Assembly (NCBI RefSeq): GCF_964355755.1
Contig: NC_092679.1
Location: forward strand, 1,302,001 to 1,366,000
DNA: 64,000 nt
DNA from: Antedon mediterranea
Lineage: Eukaryota; Echinodermata; Crinoidea; Comatulida; Antedonidae
Reading direction: 5' to 3'
Shown here: positions 26,721 through 37,970 of the stretch, in pieces
How positions within the stretch are numbered: the first letter of the stretch is position 1
How the letters are laid out: the number at the start of each line of letters is the position of its first letter
Notes under the pieces: generated by a model
Databases searched by the model: none
What the model was told of the DNA's origin: nothing
The model's input: only the letters and a program-made list of their open reading frames with translations
Made by a program: the position numbers and the translations under genes

Positions 26721-28137
26721 TAACAAGACACCTTTTAAGACATGATATATTAAAATTAATTTATTTTTGGAATCGTTTTTGTAGGCCTACAGACACTACT
26801 GTACACATTTCCCACATTTCTGTATATATTTAGTGTGTACATAGACATAGATAACTAAAAATAAGTTTAAAATATTGTTTTTCATGTTTCTTGTATTTTT
26901 ATTTTAGTTTTACTAGTATTAATTTAAGAGGGAGAATATTCAATAATAATATCATTACGGTGTTCACATAGTCTCTCCAGGGTATTTAATTCTAAATATT
27001 CAAGAAATAAAATGAATACTCTAATAATAACTAAACAAGTTTAAGTGAGTATTGAATAAAATAGTTATTGACAATTATTCGTAGGGCAGTACCAAATTAT
27101 GTTTAAAACAACAACATTACACAGGTTGCTGTGCAATTAACACCATTGTTGTGCACTTGAATGGGTTTCCTATGACATAATAGGTGTTAATATGTCAATT
27201 GGGTGAGTCTTTCATGGCATTTGTAGTTGAGTTAGTCTTTGGTGACAATAGTAACACACACTTGCAATTGAGTGGTATTTTGATTTTTAAATTTCATATT
27301 TCTAGTTAAAATTTTGAATATCTGAATATACCACAAGGTGTATCATTCCCTAAATAGCTCAAAAAGCTAAAAAAGTGATTTTTGAAAAATGTGTCAGTTA
27401 AGTCGTTCTTTCACTGACAGGGCAGTATAGTACAGGGATTTTTCAAAAAATGACCAAAATATCAAGTTTTTACAATTCAATTATTATGCGATAAAACTGC
27501 TATATATGATACAATTGCTTTATCGTCATCTTATAGTACCATAGACACCAGTTTTGTCGAAAAATAAAATTTTTGAAAATTTGTCATTTTTTCAAAAAAT
27601 GGCCAAAATATCAAGTTTTTAAAATTCAATTATTATGTGATAAAACTGCTCTATATGATCATATATTGCTTTATCATCATCTTATAGTACCATAGACACC
27701 AGTTATGTCGAAAAATAGCCAATAGCCACAAAATAAAAAGAAAAACCAAATTGCCTATTGTTGTGTGTTGATAATTGTTGATGACTGATGGTCATGTACA
27801 GACAGTAACCACTGTTCCTTGGTTAAGTGAGCTCTTGATTAGAGCACGACGGCCAATCACAATACTGTTTTAAGAGTGTCGATTTCAAGTTGAATAGATT
27901 GTAAATAGATTGTTAAAGAACATAAGAATAAAACAAAAGAAAAGATGAATAACTAATAAAGTATGATTAATTATACTAGGGAGCTTCCAACGGCTGACAA
28001 ACGTATTACGTCATGTTACTTTATTGTGTGCATGCAAAGATATTAGGACGTGTGTCCTCGCTCCTCACCTTAGTCCAGTGACCACTGATGACCTAACCTA
28101 GGTTGGTCGTCACAAATTGAAAGCTACCTCAAAGTAC
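26721..28137. other. Intergenic region between satellite and first gene
   Basis: Apart from the degenerate MITE pair at 27.43-27.72 kb, I see no gene, RNA or splice-supported exon. The segment 27,115-27,270 repeats phrases such as TGTGCAATTAACACCATT and TGTGCACTTGAATGGG, suggesting an old repeat. A minus-strand poly(A) signal (AATAAA, seen as TTTATT at about 28,021) fits the end of the gene that stops at 28,138. Confidence 0.6.
27425..27716. mobile_element. Two degenerate tandem copies of the satellite MITE
   Basis: The recognisable core, TAGTACCATAGACACCAGTT, appears at about 27,533 and 27,684. The preceding AATTCAATTATTATG and TATCAAGTTTTT blocks also appear twice. Several substitutions separate both copies from the homogeneous satellite copies, so these are older and are not being homogenised with the array. 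Confidence 0.85.
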
Positions 28138-31100
28138 TTAACTATGATTAGATGATATTAAATAAAGGATATCGGCAACATCATAATTCTCTTCTTCAAT
28201 TGCTGATTCTAGTGCCTGCTGTAATTTTGCAATTACTTGCCTTTCTTCCTCATGTTTATCACACTGTAAGAAATTCACAGAGTCATGTATGTTTATTTGT
28301 TGGTAATTTGGAGGAGGAGGGGAGTTAAAGGGAGGAGGATTAAAAAATGAAATATAATTATTATCAATTATTAAAATGATATTTACTGAACGTACCACGA
28401 GTATATCATTATTTACTGGGTGTTGTAGCAGATATTCCTCAGCGTCTCCATCAAACATTACATGTAAATGATTACATAAGTACTTTATCCATAAACTACA
28501 TGTTTGAATCTCTGCTTGTATAATCTGCTTTGTCATCATTGGCTGGTGATCATCATGTGACACAAGTTCTTTGATCTTTTGGAAAGTACTTCGGGCTGAA
28601 TCGAGATGCTGCAAACCTGAAATTAGTGGCAATAATAAATTTACATTTTAAATATGCTAGCCGACCAATAGCCTACCCTTTATAGATACAACAAGGAAAT
28701 ATAGGTAATCTTTTGTTTATAACTCTACCACCTTTTCATCAGTTAAATACCTTGTTTCTTTTCTTCTGTATCTAACTGTGTTTCTAATTCATCTTGTTCC
28801 TTTCTTATTGCTGATAATTCCTTTTTCAGTTTTTCTAATTGCTCTCTACTCTTCTCAAGCTCTTCTTCTATACTTGCTATTTCTTGAACCATAGATTTCA
28901 GCTCTATTGATAACTTTTTAGCCTCCGAAAAGTGCTTTCCTAATCAATCAGTAAGAATCAATACAAATCAATAATAATCAATGAGAATCAATATGAATCA
29001 TTAGGAATCAATAGGAATCAATAGAAATCAATAAGAATCAATAGGAATCAATAGTTGTCAATAAGAATCGATCAGAATCAATAGGAATCAATAATAACCA
29101 ATAAGAATTAATAGGAATCATTAAGAATCAATGAGAATCAATAGGAATCAATAAGAATCAATAGAAATCAATAAGAATCAATAGGAATCAATAAGAATCA
29201 ATAGTAGTCAATAAGAATCGATAAGAATCAATAGGAATCCATAAGAATCAATAATAACCAATAAGAATCAATAGGAATCAATAATAACCAATAAGAATTA
29301 ATAGGAATAAAAAAGAATCAATAGGAATCAATAAGAAAAAATACGAATGAAATAGTGAATAAAAGAATGTGAAACATTCATATCAACATTATAAGATCAA
29401 TTTGCATGTCTATAGTGGTCCTCCAAAGGTGACCCAGTTTTAGGAAGTTGATTGTATGTATACCCTGTACTGCAGCCTGTTTAGCTACTTTAATTTCTTC
29501 TACTTGGCAACGCAGACTTGAGAGGGTTTTTGTTTGTAATGTAACTTCCGTTTGTTTGAAGATCATTGAAGATGTGGCGTTCTTTATCTTCTCAATTCCT
29601 TCACAAGTTATATCTTGTAATCTACAAATACAATTGAGATTGAGCAAAGCTTAAGATTAAGCAAAGCTTACTAAGATTGAACAAAGCTTAATATTTGTGT
29701 TAGTTTAGAGGCTCTCAACTTGAATTGAGAATTAGCTCCAAAAAACGAACACAACACAATTAAACTGAATACAGTACTTTGGATAGAAATGATTGGAAAG
29801 ACCCGACCAGATGTTCCATGTTGGCAGATGCAGTGATCCCAACATGAAAGTATAAAATGTATACCTGCATGATTCATATATTTAAATATAAACAGGCTCA
29901 CCTAGCAACACACTGTGACTGGTTGATTTCTAAAGTAGCAACAGTCAAGTCTGGTACCAATTGACCATCTGTTTTCTTCAGCACACGCAGGTTTGCTATA
30001 TTTGTCTCAATAACACCATTTACAACTGCTAACAAGTTGTCATATCTAAATTAATGTTTCATTATTGGTTAGATTAATTATAATCAGTCATAACAAAGAA
30101 TAGAACTACAAAGCAGGCTACATAATAATTCTGATGATGTCACTGATAAAGACAATAACATTGACAAACACTTACTTCTTTTCTTCTTTATCATACCATT
30201 GTGATTTAGTCTTCATTTCATCTTCATCTGACGTCAATTTACTCTCCAAAGTATTTAGTTCATGTTCTCTGTTCTTAATCTCTATTTGGTCTTTTTCTAA
30301 TTGTTGGATCTCATTGCTAAATCCATCCCTGACATTTGTAATAAGTTTATTCTGCTCTTCAATATCGTCTTTGATTTCTTTCTCCTGCTTTCTCAAACAT
30401 TCTAATTTCTTCAGTAATTCTTCAATTTCATCCTTTTATTAAATGCATAAAAAACATGGAACAATAAACACACTGCAAAACATATAGGCCTATGGGTAAA
30501 AGTCTTGTTTGGTAAATTTGTTAAAAATGTTTTACACCACAAAGTAAAATATTAAGATTTAATAGTTTTTGGCAAAATACAAATATAATTGCCCAGTAAG
30601 CCTGTAGCCAGGAGGAATTGTACAGGTTGGTTTTGAACATCCCCTCTCGTTAGCAGGCTATTGGCTTGCACTGTTAGCAGGCTATGGAAATTTGCCCAAT
30701 TAGCATGCTATGGGCTTGCCCGGCTATCAGTCTATGAGCTTGCCCTATTATGGTGCAAAAAAATATAATTATATGTTCTTATTTTTACCTGTACACATTG
30801 CTGTTGAATTTCTAGTAAACTTTTTTTTGTGTCAAATTCTTTGGTTTCTTCTGCAATTCTATCTTCAAGGAGTTTCTCACATTTTAGTACGTCTTCTTGG
30901 TCTAATGTTAAATGTCTGAAAACAATGTAATTGGAAAAAATTTAACAAATAATTTGTAAAATACTGCAGATAATATCTAAAGCTCTGTCTACACTATCAA
31001 ACTTAATGTGACAAAAAAATGTGATGTGCCAAAATATAGACATGATGTTATATCACTAGCATATTTGGGTATATCACTACCATATTTGGGCACATCACAC

Positions 31101-32658
31101 TTGTTTTTTCACACTAATTTGATAGTGTAGACAGAGCTAAATACAAACCCTTACCCTTTTGCTGTGTTTAGTTTCTGTTTTCTCTTTTGTATATCTAATT
31201 CTATATCTTGTTCACAATGTCGTTTTTTAACAGTTATTTCCTCATTTTTCAGTTCCAATTCCACCTTCAACTGTTTAGCAAGCTCCGCCTCGTTTTCTTG
31301 ACAAAGTATCTCGTCATTGGTCAATTGTTTAAGGTTGCTTAGTAACCATGGGTAATTGGCATGAGTATGTGGTTGAATAATAGACTGTTGTTTCAATTTC
31401 ATTTGCTCAATACTTTTGTTGAGTTCTTCCGCTAAAAATCAAAGAAAAGAATAAGAAAGTAGTACAAGTTTATTTTTTAAACAAAACAAAGGTCTGTGTA
31501 AAGGAAAATATAAATGCTTAGAAAATTGAAAATAGGAACTAATTACCTTTTTCATAATCTTCTTCTCGCAGCGCTTCTTTCTCAGATAATTCTATATCAT
31601 TTAGTGAGGATTGTTTATCCAACAACTGCAGCACACTGTGTAGACTGTCTTCTATGATATCATCTACATGTTTCTGAATATTCCTATGAAAGAAGATCAT
31701 ATAAATATTGATAAAGATCATGATGATGATGATGATATTAATGATGATGATGATGGTGGTGGTGTTGATGAAGGTGGTGGCTGAATAATGAATAACATAA
31801 TGGATATGTAAACTAGAAGGGCACTCACAGAGCCCAAACTCTGGCTAGGCATATGAAAATTGAATCACATGTTCCCATACAGATGAAACCATCCTTTAAA
31901 ATCTTACAAAAATCGGGCAATAACTTTTTGAGTAATCCTGCTAACAAATATTGAAACAAACACACGCATTCGATTGACCTCATAACCTCTAACCATTCTG
32001 ACGGAGGTAATAAGCTAAATGGACATAATGACACCTATGCTGTCCATATATAGGCATGATAGCATGATTTTTCTGTTCACTTTGTGTTCATTGCATCTGA
32101 ATAACACAAATAATATGATAAATAGATCAATGATTCTTACCTTTCCGCACTTGAATGTGAATTAACCTTTAACCTTTCAACTTGTTTAGTTAACATACAT
32201 TCCTGTTTTGTATCCAAGCTAGGCTCATCCTCCTCTTTCAAATCCAAAGATGATTCAATATCTTCAAATTTATCTTCTTCATCTTCAATAGTCTTTATAA
32301 AATTGAACGAGCTAGTTTCAGATTTCTTTTGTTCAACATTAACTGGAGATGTGAATGTTAAACCATCTAGATCAGCACTGTACAGCTCTCTAAGTTCAGG
32401 TGTTACGGGATTCGAGTAATAAGGATCTAACTGTTCGTTTGCCAGTGTTGTCGTTGTGAAGGCGTCTTTATCATCTTTAGCAACATCAAGAATGTCACTT
32501 GATGGTTGTTGTTGTTTACTAGAAAGATCATTGATAAAAGAAAACCCACTGGTCTTTCCAAAATGTTTGTCCTCTTTGTTGGTTTCTTTGTTGTCAGAGT
32601 CGTCATTTTCATCTTTGCATTTTTCTGCTGCAGTTGACAGTTTCATACCAGAGAACAT
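28138..32658 (-). CDS. Unrecognised nine-exon coiled-coil protein with UVR-like motifs
   Basis: Exons on the minus strand, in order: 32658-32141, 31683-31547, 31431-31155, 30915-30789, 30432-30176, 30045-29902, 29621-29464, 28939-28751 and 28616-28138. All have GT/AG borders and the phases sum to 762 codons (761 residues). Residues 1-172 are acidic and disordered, with two short aromatic motifs, GFSFI and SFNFI, ~80 residues apart. About 207-230 contains REEDYEKAEELNK, resembling a UVR-type helical hairpin. Long charged coiled coils follow (about 219-440 and 488-602). A second such motif, EEENYDVADIL, lies near the C-terminus. The last exon holds a 132-nt in-frame segment (28395-28264) with perfect GTACGT and TTACAG borders, so the true product may be 717 residues. 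I do not recognise the family. A cytosolic scaffold or ciliary/trafficking role would be a guess only. Confidence 0.85.
28264..28395 (-). other. Probable in-frame intron (3n, no stop) in last exon
   Basis: Read on the minus strand, the 132-nt segment starts GTACGTTCAG and ends AATTTCTTACAG, in phase 0 on both sides. Its translation is unlike the flanking helical sequence: a run of Ile/Asn and a proline cluster (NPPPFNSPPPP). Splicing would join DILV to CDKHEEER. It is either a normal short intron or an optionally retained one. Confidence 0.7.
28945..29345. repeat. AATCAATAGG-type 10-bp minisatellite
   Basis: About 40 units of a 10-bp motif (AATCAATAGG, AATCAATAAG and close variants such as AATAACCAAT) fill most of intron 7 of the coiled-coil gene. 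The array runs right up to the splice acceptor of exon 8 at 28,940-28,941. Confidence 0.95.
30979..31141. mobile_element. MITE with CTCTGTCTACACTATCAAA inverted ends
   Basis: Terminal inverted repeats AAGCTCTGTCTACACTATC and GATAGTGTAGACAGAGCT bound a 163-bp element lying in intron 3 of the coiled-coil gene. The interior repeats TGATGTGCC / GGGCACATCA in inverted order. It is one of five copies in this window (others near 50.1, 51.6, 52.0 and 56.1 kb) and has no coding capacity. Confidence 0.9.
31719..31790. repeat. ATG/GATGGT microsatellite
   Basis: Simple trinucleotide repeat (GATGATGATGATGAT, then GGTGGTGGTG) in intron 1 of the coiled-coil gene, just 5' (on the minus strand) of the second exon. 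Confidence 0.9.
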
Positions 32659-32689
32659 AATGATCTGAGAAATACCGGAATGGTGTCCG

Positions 32690-32805
32690 GCGGGGGATAG
32701 TTTATTACCATTAGTTAGGGTCTAATGTAAAGCACCTAGAGGGGTCAGTGATCCATTAGGAGCTATATAAATATTGTTTATTATTATTATTATTATTATT
32801 TACAA
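32690..32805 (+). mobile_element. LINE 3' tail relic (CR1/L2-like) with TTA repeat
   Basis: GTAAAGCACCTAGAGGGG...GCTATATAAATATTG followed by (TTA)n has the layout of the 3' end of CR1/L2-type LINEs: a short conserved tail plus a simple repeat. It lies immediately upstream of the coiled-coil gene's start codon, in its promoter or 5' leader. Only the tail is present. Confidence 0.6.
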
Positions 32806-34752
32806 AATAAACTTATCAATCAAAAAACCACACATATCATTACTAGAGTAGTGTGCTTGAGTACAGTTGAGTTGCACTGTAGTAAGTCTTGATTACTGTT
32901 AGTACTGTCGCTCCGTACTGTGTGTTCTTTCATTTATGTGAATCAGTGTGCTGTAAAATTGAATATGGTATATGCAAATCATTATTTAACTACTTATTTA
33001 ATTAAATGCATTTATTTATTATATGGTGCCTGGTGGTAGTGCGTATTATTAGAGACTGCCTAGCTAGCTTGCTAGCTGCTACCACAGCACAGCAGCACTA
33101 ACTACTACTACTAGAGTTGTACTACTCTAGCTAGGCCTCACTCAGGATAATAGATTTTTCCAGGCTACGCTACGACGTCGTTGAGTCGTAGGCCTACTAT
33201 AGGTAGGCTACGTAACGACCGTACTGGACTGCTGTACGTAGGTAGGCCTAGCCTGTAGTAGGGACTGGCATATGTTTTTCAATTTATCTTTCTGCATTTG
33301 AATAGTGTTCAGTTTGAAAGAGTATATAATCGTAAGCATTTTAAACTTTAAATCAACAAAATTGATTGAGTATTTCGAAAGTTATGAATAAAATAAGGTG
33401 TAAAAATTTGGCACCATCACTATCCTTTGTTTACATAGGAATCCCCACCCCGCGTTTGTGACCTTGTACACAAATAGTCACTGGGTGAAAATACTACTAA
33501 AACACATATAAATACATTTTATGAACATATTTTTAATTAGAAAGTTGATGGTGACAAATATATATTTGCATAGTACCACATTTTGTTTGGAAATTGTGTC
33601 AAAATCACAAAAATAAGATAGAAAGTACTTATTTTATGTTTACCCTCTCCCCGGACTGCGCGAATGTCCCGGAGGAATACCCCCACCTCAGCCAGGCTGT
33701 GTGATGACGTCATCAGGCACTTCGCGGCCTAGAATTGCTTACTCACCTAGCATCAGGTGATTAAAAACCTTTTGTGATCCAATATAGGTGATATTTATGT
33801 AAAACCAAAGGCGTACACTGTTAAAATATAAATATATCTAAAATATATAAGCAAAATCCCAAAATATTAGGCATGTTTTCGATTTTTTCTGATTTTACTA
33901 ACATTTCGAGCCCAAAATAAAATGTCATCGCGAAGACATGTGGGCAAAGGAATTTCAAATTTTTCATCGGAATTTTCCGGAAAAGATCGTACAGTCATTC
34001 GTTTTTTCTGAATAGCCAATCAGAGTTCGTAAATTCATGCGCAAGTTGACCCCTTTTTAACAGGTTAAGGGTCACACTTGTCTATTCCCTAAAGATGTCT
34101 GCTGCCCTCTAGCGGTTTTGCTAGTCGCTACCTGTAGGCTGTAACTAGTAGGACGAGGCTCATGATGGTCTATAATTAAAATTAGATTCTTTATAAATAT
34201 ATCAGACGTGTTTTTTTAATTTGCAATTAATTTATTCATAAACCTGGCCTACCTGTATCCACCAGTTTGGTTTTGTCAAAATTATAATGCTCGTTGATCT
34301 CATTCAAAACAAAAAGGGAAATTCCCTAATAATATAACTATAGAGGGCGAAGGGCGTCGGCCCCATATGGAGTACAAAACGGGACAAAAACAATTACACA
34401 CCACAATTTATCATTGATGACGGTATTTATAATAAAAGCCGGCATATAATTATACAGTATATTAAAGTCATTATTGAGGTTAAAACTTTCACCTTTCTAA
34501 ATACCAAACTAACCCAAACTTTATATTAAAATTAAAAATTGGATCCAGACAAAGTGCTTTAAAACGAGCCTAAAATAATAGTTTTTAAAAATATATATAT
34601 ATATCATTATCGTCACTATATGTGCCCTGTTAATTCTCTAATACTGTACTTTATAATTTTATAAATATCATATTTATTTTTCTTTTATTATAAATTTCAT
34701 CTATGTTAGTGTCTCAGCAGTTTTAATGATGAATATGCATCTCTGGATTGAA
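32806..34752. other. Intergenic region: promoter side of coiled-coil gene and 3' flank of TPMT copy 1
   Basis: 33,050-33,260 is dense in CTAG/AGGCCT palindromes (GCTAGCTTGCTAGC, TAGGCCTA). A TGATGACGTCATCA palindrome, containing a CRE-like TGACGTCA, lies near 33,702. 34,296-34,395 (GGGAAATTCCC ... AGAGGGCG ... CAAAACGGGAC) is homologous to 38,590-38,665, so it is part of the TPMT duplication unit. No ORF is supported. A minus-strand TTTATT near 34,674 is a candidate poly(A) signal for TPMT copy 1. Confidence 0.6.
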
Positions 34753-37700
34753 TTAATTTGGCTTCAGTAAAAACACAGTGCGAACACAATCTTCAAATGG
34801 GCCATATTTTGAAGTGTCAAGTTTTTCCACAACACAAGTCGGTTCTACAAAAAAAAATGTTCATGAATCAATAATATAATTTCTTTATTTGACACATATC
34901 ATGGTCCAAGCATTGTATTTTTGTTTTATATAATAACCCAGTGATCCACATTAACATAAATTAGCTACACAAAAATTCTTTATTCTTTACTCGGAGCCTA
35001 GCACCAGAAATAAAATGTATAAATTTTAACTCAGTCATTCATTAATCATCATCATTAATGGTAATTTAACCTAAAATTTAAAAAATGCTTGCCAGCAAAT
35101 CACAGGCTACAGGATTCAATTACGGCGTCATGGCAACCTAGTCTAATTCAATGTTGTGTGATGCTATCATACAGTAAATGAAATTATCAATTTGTATTTT
35201 ATTTATTTTTATTCTTACCGTAAAGTTCTGCTACTACTGAATTTGGAACATCAAATGGTGGTCCTGTGAAAATAACAAAATATATGTTTATGTCCCTAAC
35301 AAATAAAAGGACGATAATTACTGTAGTGGCTGGATATGACAATCCCACGAACTAAACGAAAGACATTTGCTGACCGTTCGTTCGCCGTAGCAGGACCCAA
35401 AATTTGGAACAGATTATCAAGTCACATTAAACACTTAGACGACTATAATCAGTTTAAAAAACATTTTAAAGCACTAAATTTCAAACAATGTTACGATACT
35501 AATTGATGTGAAGCGCCGCTGATTATAATTAAATGTTGTATAAATGTGCGCTATACAAGTAATAATAATAAATATCAATTGAGATACAAAACAAAAATCT
35601 TCTCAAAATCTAAACTCAGCCAGACAGAAATGCCAATCTTTATCTACTCAAATCCCACTCGCCAATTTATGCTAAATACGGACATAATAAAATTTAACTC
35701 CACTAATTTGTACCAAATTCAACCCCTTGAGAGTGTACTTGTCATATATGGTATATATAAGTATATTGTCTTACCAGAAGCTTTTGTGGAATCGTAGTCG
35801 TATACAGCCAGTAGATATCGGCAATCGGACGCCATTAATGGAATCATTGTACAAATATACCTACAGTATATGACAACAAAAAAAATGTTATTTTTCAGTT
35901 ATCACAATAACATGAGAATTTTAAAAACTCAGTTTCTATTTTTAATTTTGACCCTTATAACTTTACAAACACCTTTTGACATTAGTTTATGAATGCTACA
36001 TAAATATCTTCGAATGGTACTAACTTTTGTCTATCTGCTTTTTCCATAGCAACCAATGACCCTCTATCCCAGATGCAATCAAACTGTCCAATTATATCTC
36101 TGTAAAACAAAGGAATAGAATGATGATAGCTATTTAAGAAAAATACATTATTTATTTCATATTAATATAATTTAACTAATAATTATAATCCCTTGAAACA
36201 GATATACAGGTTTTTAATTACAGGAGACTTAACTAAACACAAATTGATAATTATACCTCATTTTTCTTTTATTTTCCTCTCATACTTACTTCTTCATGGA
36301 AAATAAGTCGGCTTCATATATTGTAATTTTGCCATCTTTACTCTGAAAAAAGACAATATACAGTTATCTTCAGTTAAATACAGTTATCTTCTGTTAACTA
36401 CAGTTATCTTCAGGTACATACAGTTATCTTCAGTTACATACAGTTATCTTCAGTTAAATACAGTTATCTTCTGTTAACTACAGTTATCTTTAGTTACATA
36501 CAGTTATCTTCAGTTACATACAGTTATCTTCAGTTAAATAAAGTTTATTAAAAAAAAATTGGAATGAAAACTAATATAACCTTAGACCTTTCATTATCAA
36601 ATGGTTATCTTGGTATTTTACCAGTAAAGTGTACTTGTGGTACCAATTACAAACCTTATATCTCGTTGCTCCTGGTATTTCTGGCACCGATTCTTTTACA
36701 TATTCAATACTTTGTTCTTCAAAGAAATTCAGAATTGGCATCTTAGCAATTTCAGCACCTACAACATCATGACCTAGGTCAGCAAGCCTGCAGACAACAA
36801 ACACCATTAAAGACACCTTACCTACGTTTTTTAGATCTAATTTAAGATCACAAACTATATTTAATGTAAAAATAATACTATATGGTCCTATTGCGATAAC
36901 TTTTTTAGTTTTTAAATGGTTAAAAATGTGAAAAAAAGTTGATTCTAATAATTATAGGGCCCGCTATAAATCCCGAAATGCATTGCGCCGGATTGATATT
37001 TTTGTTGTTCTTCTGTAATTCACCCACTTTTCGATAGATCGCGAGGCCAAAACAAATGGAAGACTCCTAACTTTTCAGCGAAAATACCAGGTTTTCCCCA
37101 ATTTGTATCAACGGAGTCAAAAATAGCAAGACAATTAATGCAGCAACTATATAACGTCAGGCTAGGTATATAGCTAGCGTACGATGTTCGTACGTTACCG
37201 ATGTTTACCAGCTAGGCCTACAATACTAAGCCTAGCTAGGCTAGGCCTAAAGACCGTCCACAAGAGGTCATTCGCCGCGAGCTACTTAGGTAGTGCATTG
37301 TTTCTCACTTTTTACCATAAAACATACATTTAAGACAAGGAATGACCTGGTTTAATGTTTTTAAAGTAATATATAGGTATTATTTTTACAAAACGTCACG
37401 AATTGTAGGAAGGTGTCTTTAAAACATTTAATAAATGTGCAAAAATGAAAATACAAATTATGCAGGTTTCCAAAATATATCAAACAATTATTGGCCTACA
37501 GTAGAACACCTTAGGATAATGGGAATAGTCCCGTTGATTGTTACCTGGTAAAATGTCCCCCTAATAGGAGGCAGTGATTATTACTGTAATATAGAAGTTA
37601 ACTACCTTACCATTTCATGTCGACAGTCTTTCCACAAAGGGGAATGAACACTCTGCAATTTGATTGGTCGTTTAAGAACCTTCCAGCATATTTTTCCAAC

Positions 37701-37970
37701 ATTCTAATAAATTATTTAAATTAAAAAGAAATATATTATGCACGTCCTGTATAAGATTAGCAAACATTTTAGCAGAGCACTTCTTCACGTTATGGCATAA
37801 AAATGTTGATTCTACGAAACAAGAAGTAATAAAATAGTTGAAATTATGGATTGTTTTAATCAGGGAGTTGGTTAATAAAGTTATCAAAATACATACGGAT
37901 GCACATTCTTGCTGTGCCAACCTGTATCTCCTGTTTTCCAAAAGGACTCCCATTCTTGATTAGATGGCAT
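34753..37970 (-). CDS. TPMT: Thiopurine S-methyltransferase-like protein, copy 1
   Basis: Eight coding exons on the minus strand: 37970-37897, 37703-37611, 36787-36655, 36342-36290, 36099-36025, 35860-35775, 35263-35219 and 34844-34753, giving 217 codons including the stop (216 residues). The order of motifs follows vertebrate TPMT: N-terminal EWESFWKTGDTGWH, then the S-adenosylmethionine-binding RVFIPLCGKTVDMKW (about 42-56), ADLGHDVVGAEIA, then FDCIWDRGSLVA (about 124-134) and DSTKASGPPFDVP. TPMT moves a methyl group from S-adenosylmethionine to the sulphur of thiol substrates in the cytosol. The arginine equivalent to human Arg152 is kept (Arg130), but the C-terminal loop is shorter and no arginine stands at the human Arg226 place. 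It could equally be another member of the TPMT-like class-I methyltransferase family. The natural substrate is unknown. A noncoding first exon upstream is likely. Confidence 0.94.
35334..35570 (+). mobile_element. 5'-truncated LINE fragment (RT C-terminus and 3' end)
   Basis: The plus strand encodes RTKRKTFADRSFAVAGPKIW followed by about 30 residues to a stop at 35,504. This is the usual C-terminal tail of CR1/L2-type LINE reverse-transcriptase ORFs (R.FGDRSF..AGP..WN). It is followed by a short 3' region with GCGCTATACAAG and a TAA repeat. It is inserted in intron 6 of TPMT copy 1, opposite in strand to the gene, and everything upstream of the tail is missing. Confidence 0.85.
36359..36545. 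repeat. 20-bp minisatellite TACAGTTATCTTCAGTTAAA
   Basis: About nine tandem 20-bp units with small variants (CTGTTAAC, CAGGTACA) in intron 3 of TPMT copy 1, starting only ~15 bp upstream (in transcript sense) of the exon 4 acceptor. The equivalent intron of TPMT copy 2 lacks it. Confidence 0.95.
36811..37418. mobile_element. 608-bp nonautonomous DNA transposon with TTAA target duplication
   Basis: Terminal inverted repeats AGACACCTTACCTAC (left) and TAGGAAGGTGTCT (right) are flanked on both sides by TTAA (36,807-36,810 and 37,419-37,422). A TTAA target duplication is characteristic of piggyBac-type elements. The interior has no ORF of note. It fills most of intron 2 of TPMT copy 1 and is absent from copy 2. 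Confidence 0.75.

Noticed and set aside
36359-36545. CRISPR-like direct repeats (also 28,945-29,345 and 59,790-60,092)
   Set aside because: Units are contiguous without unique spacers and lie in introns of animal genes. They are minisatellites.
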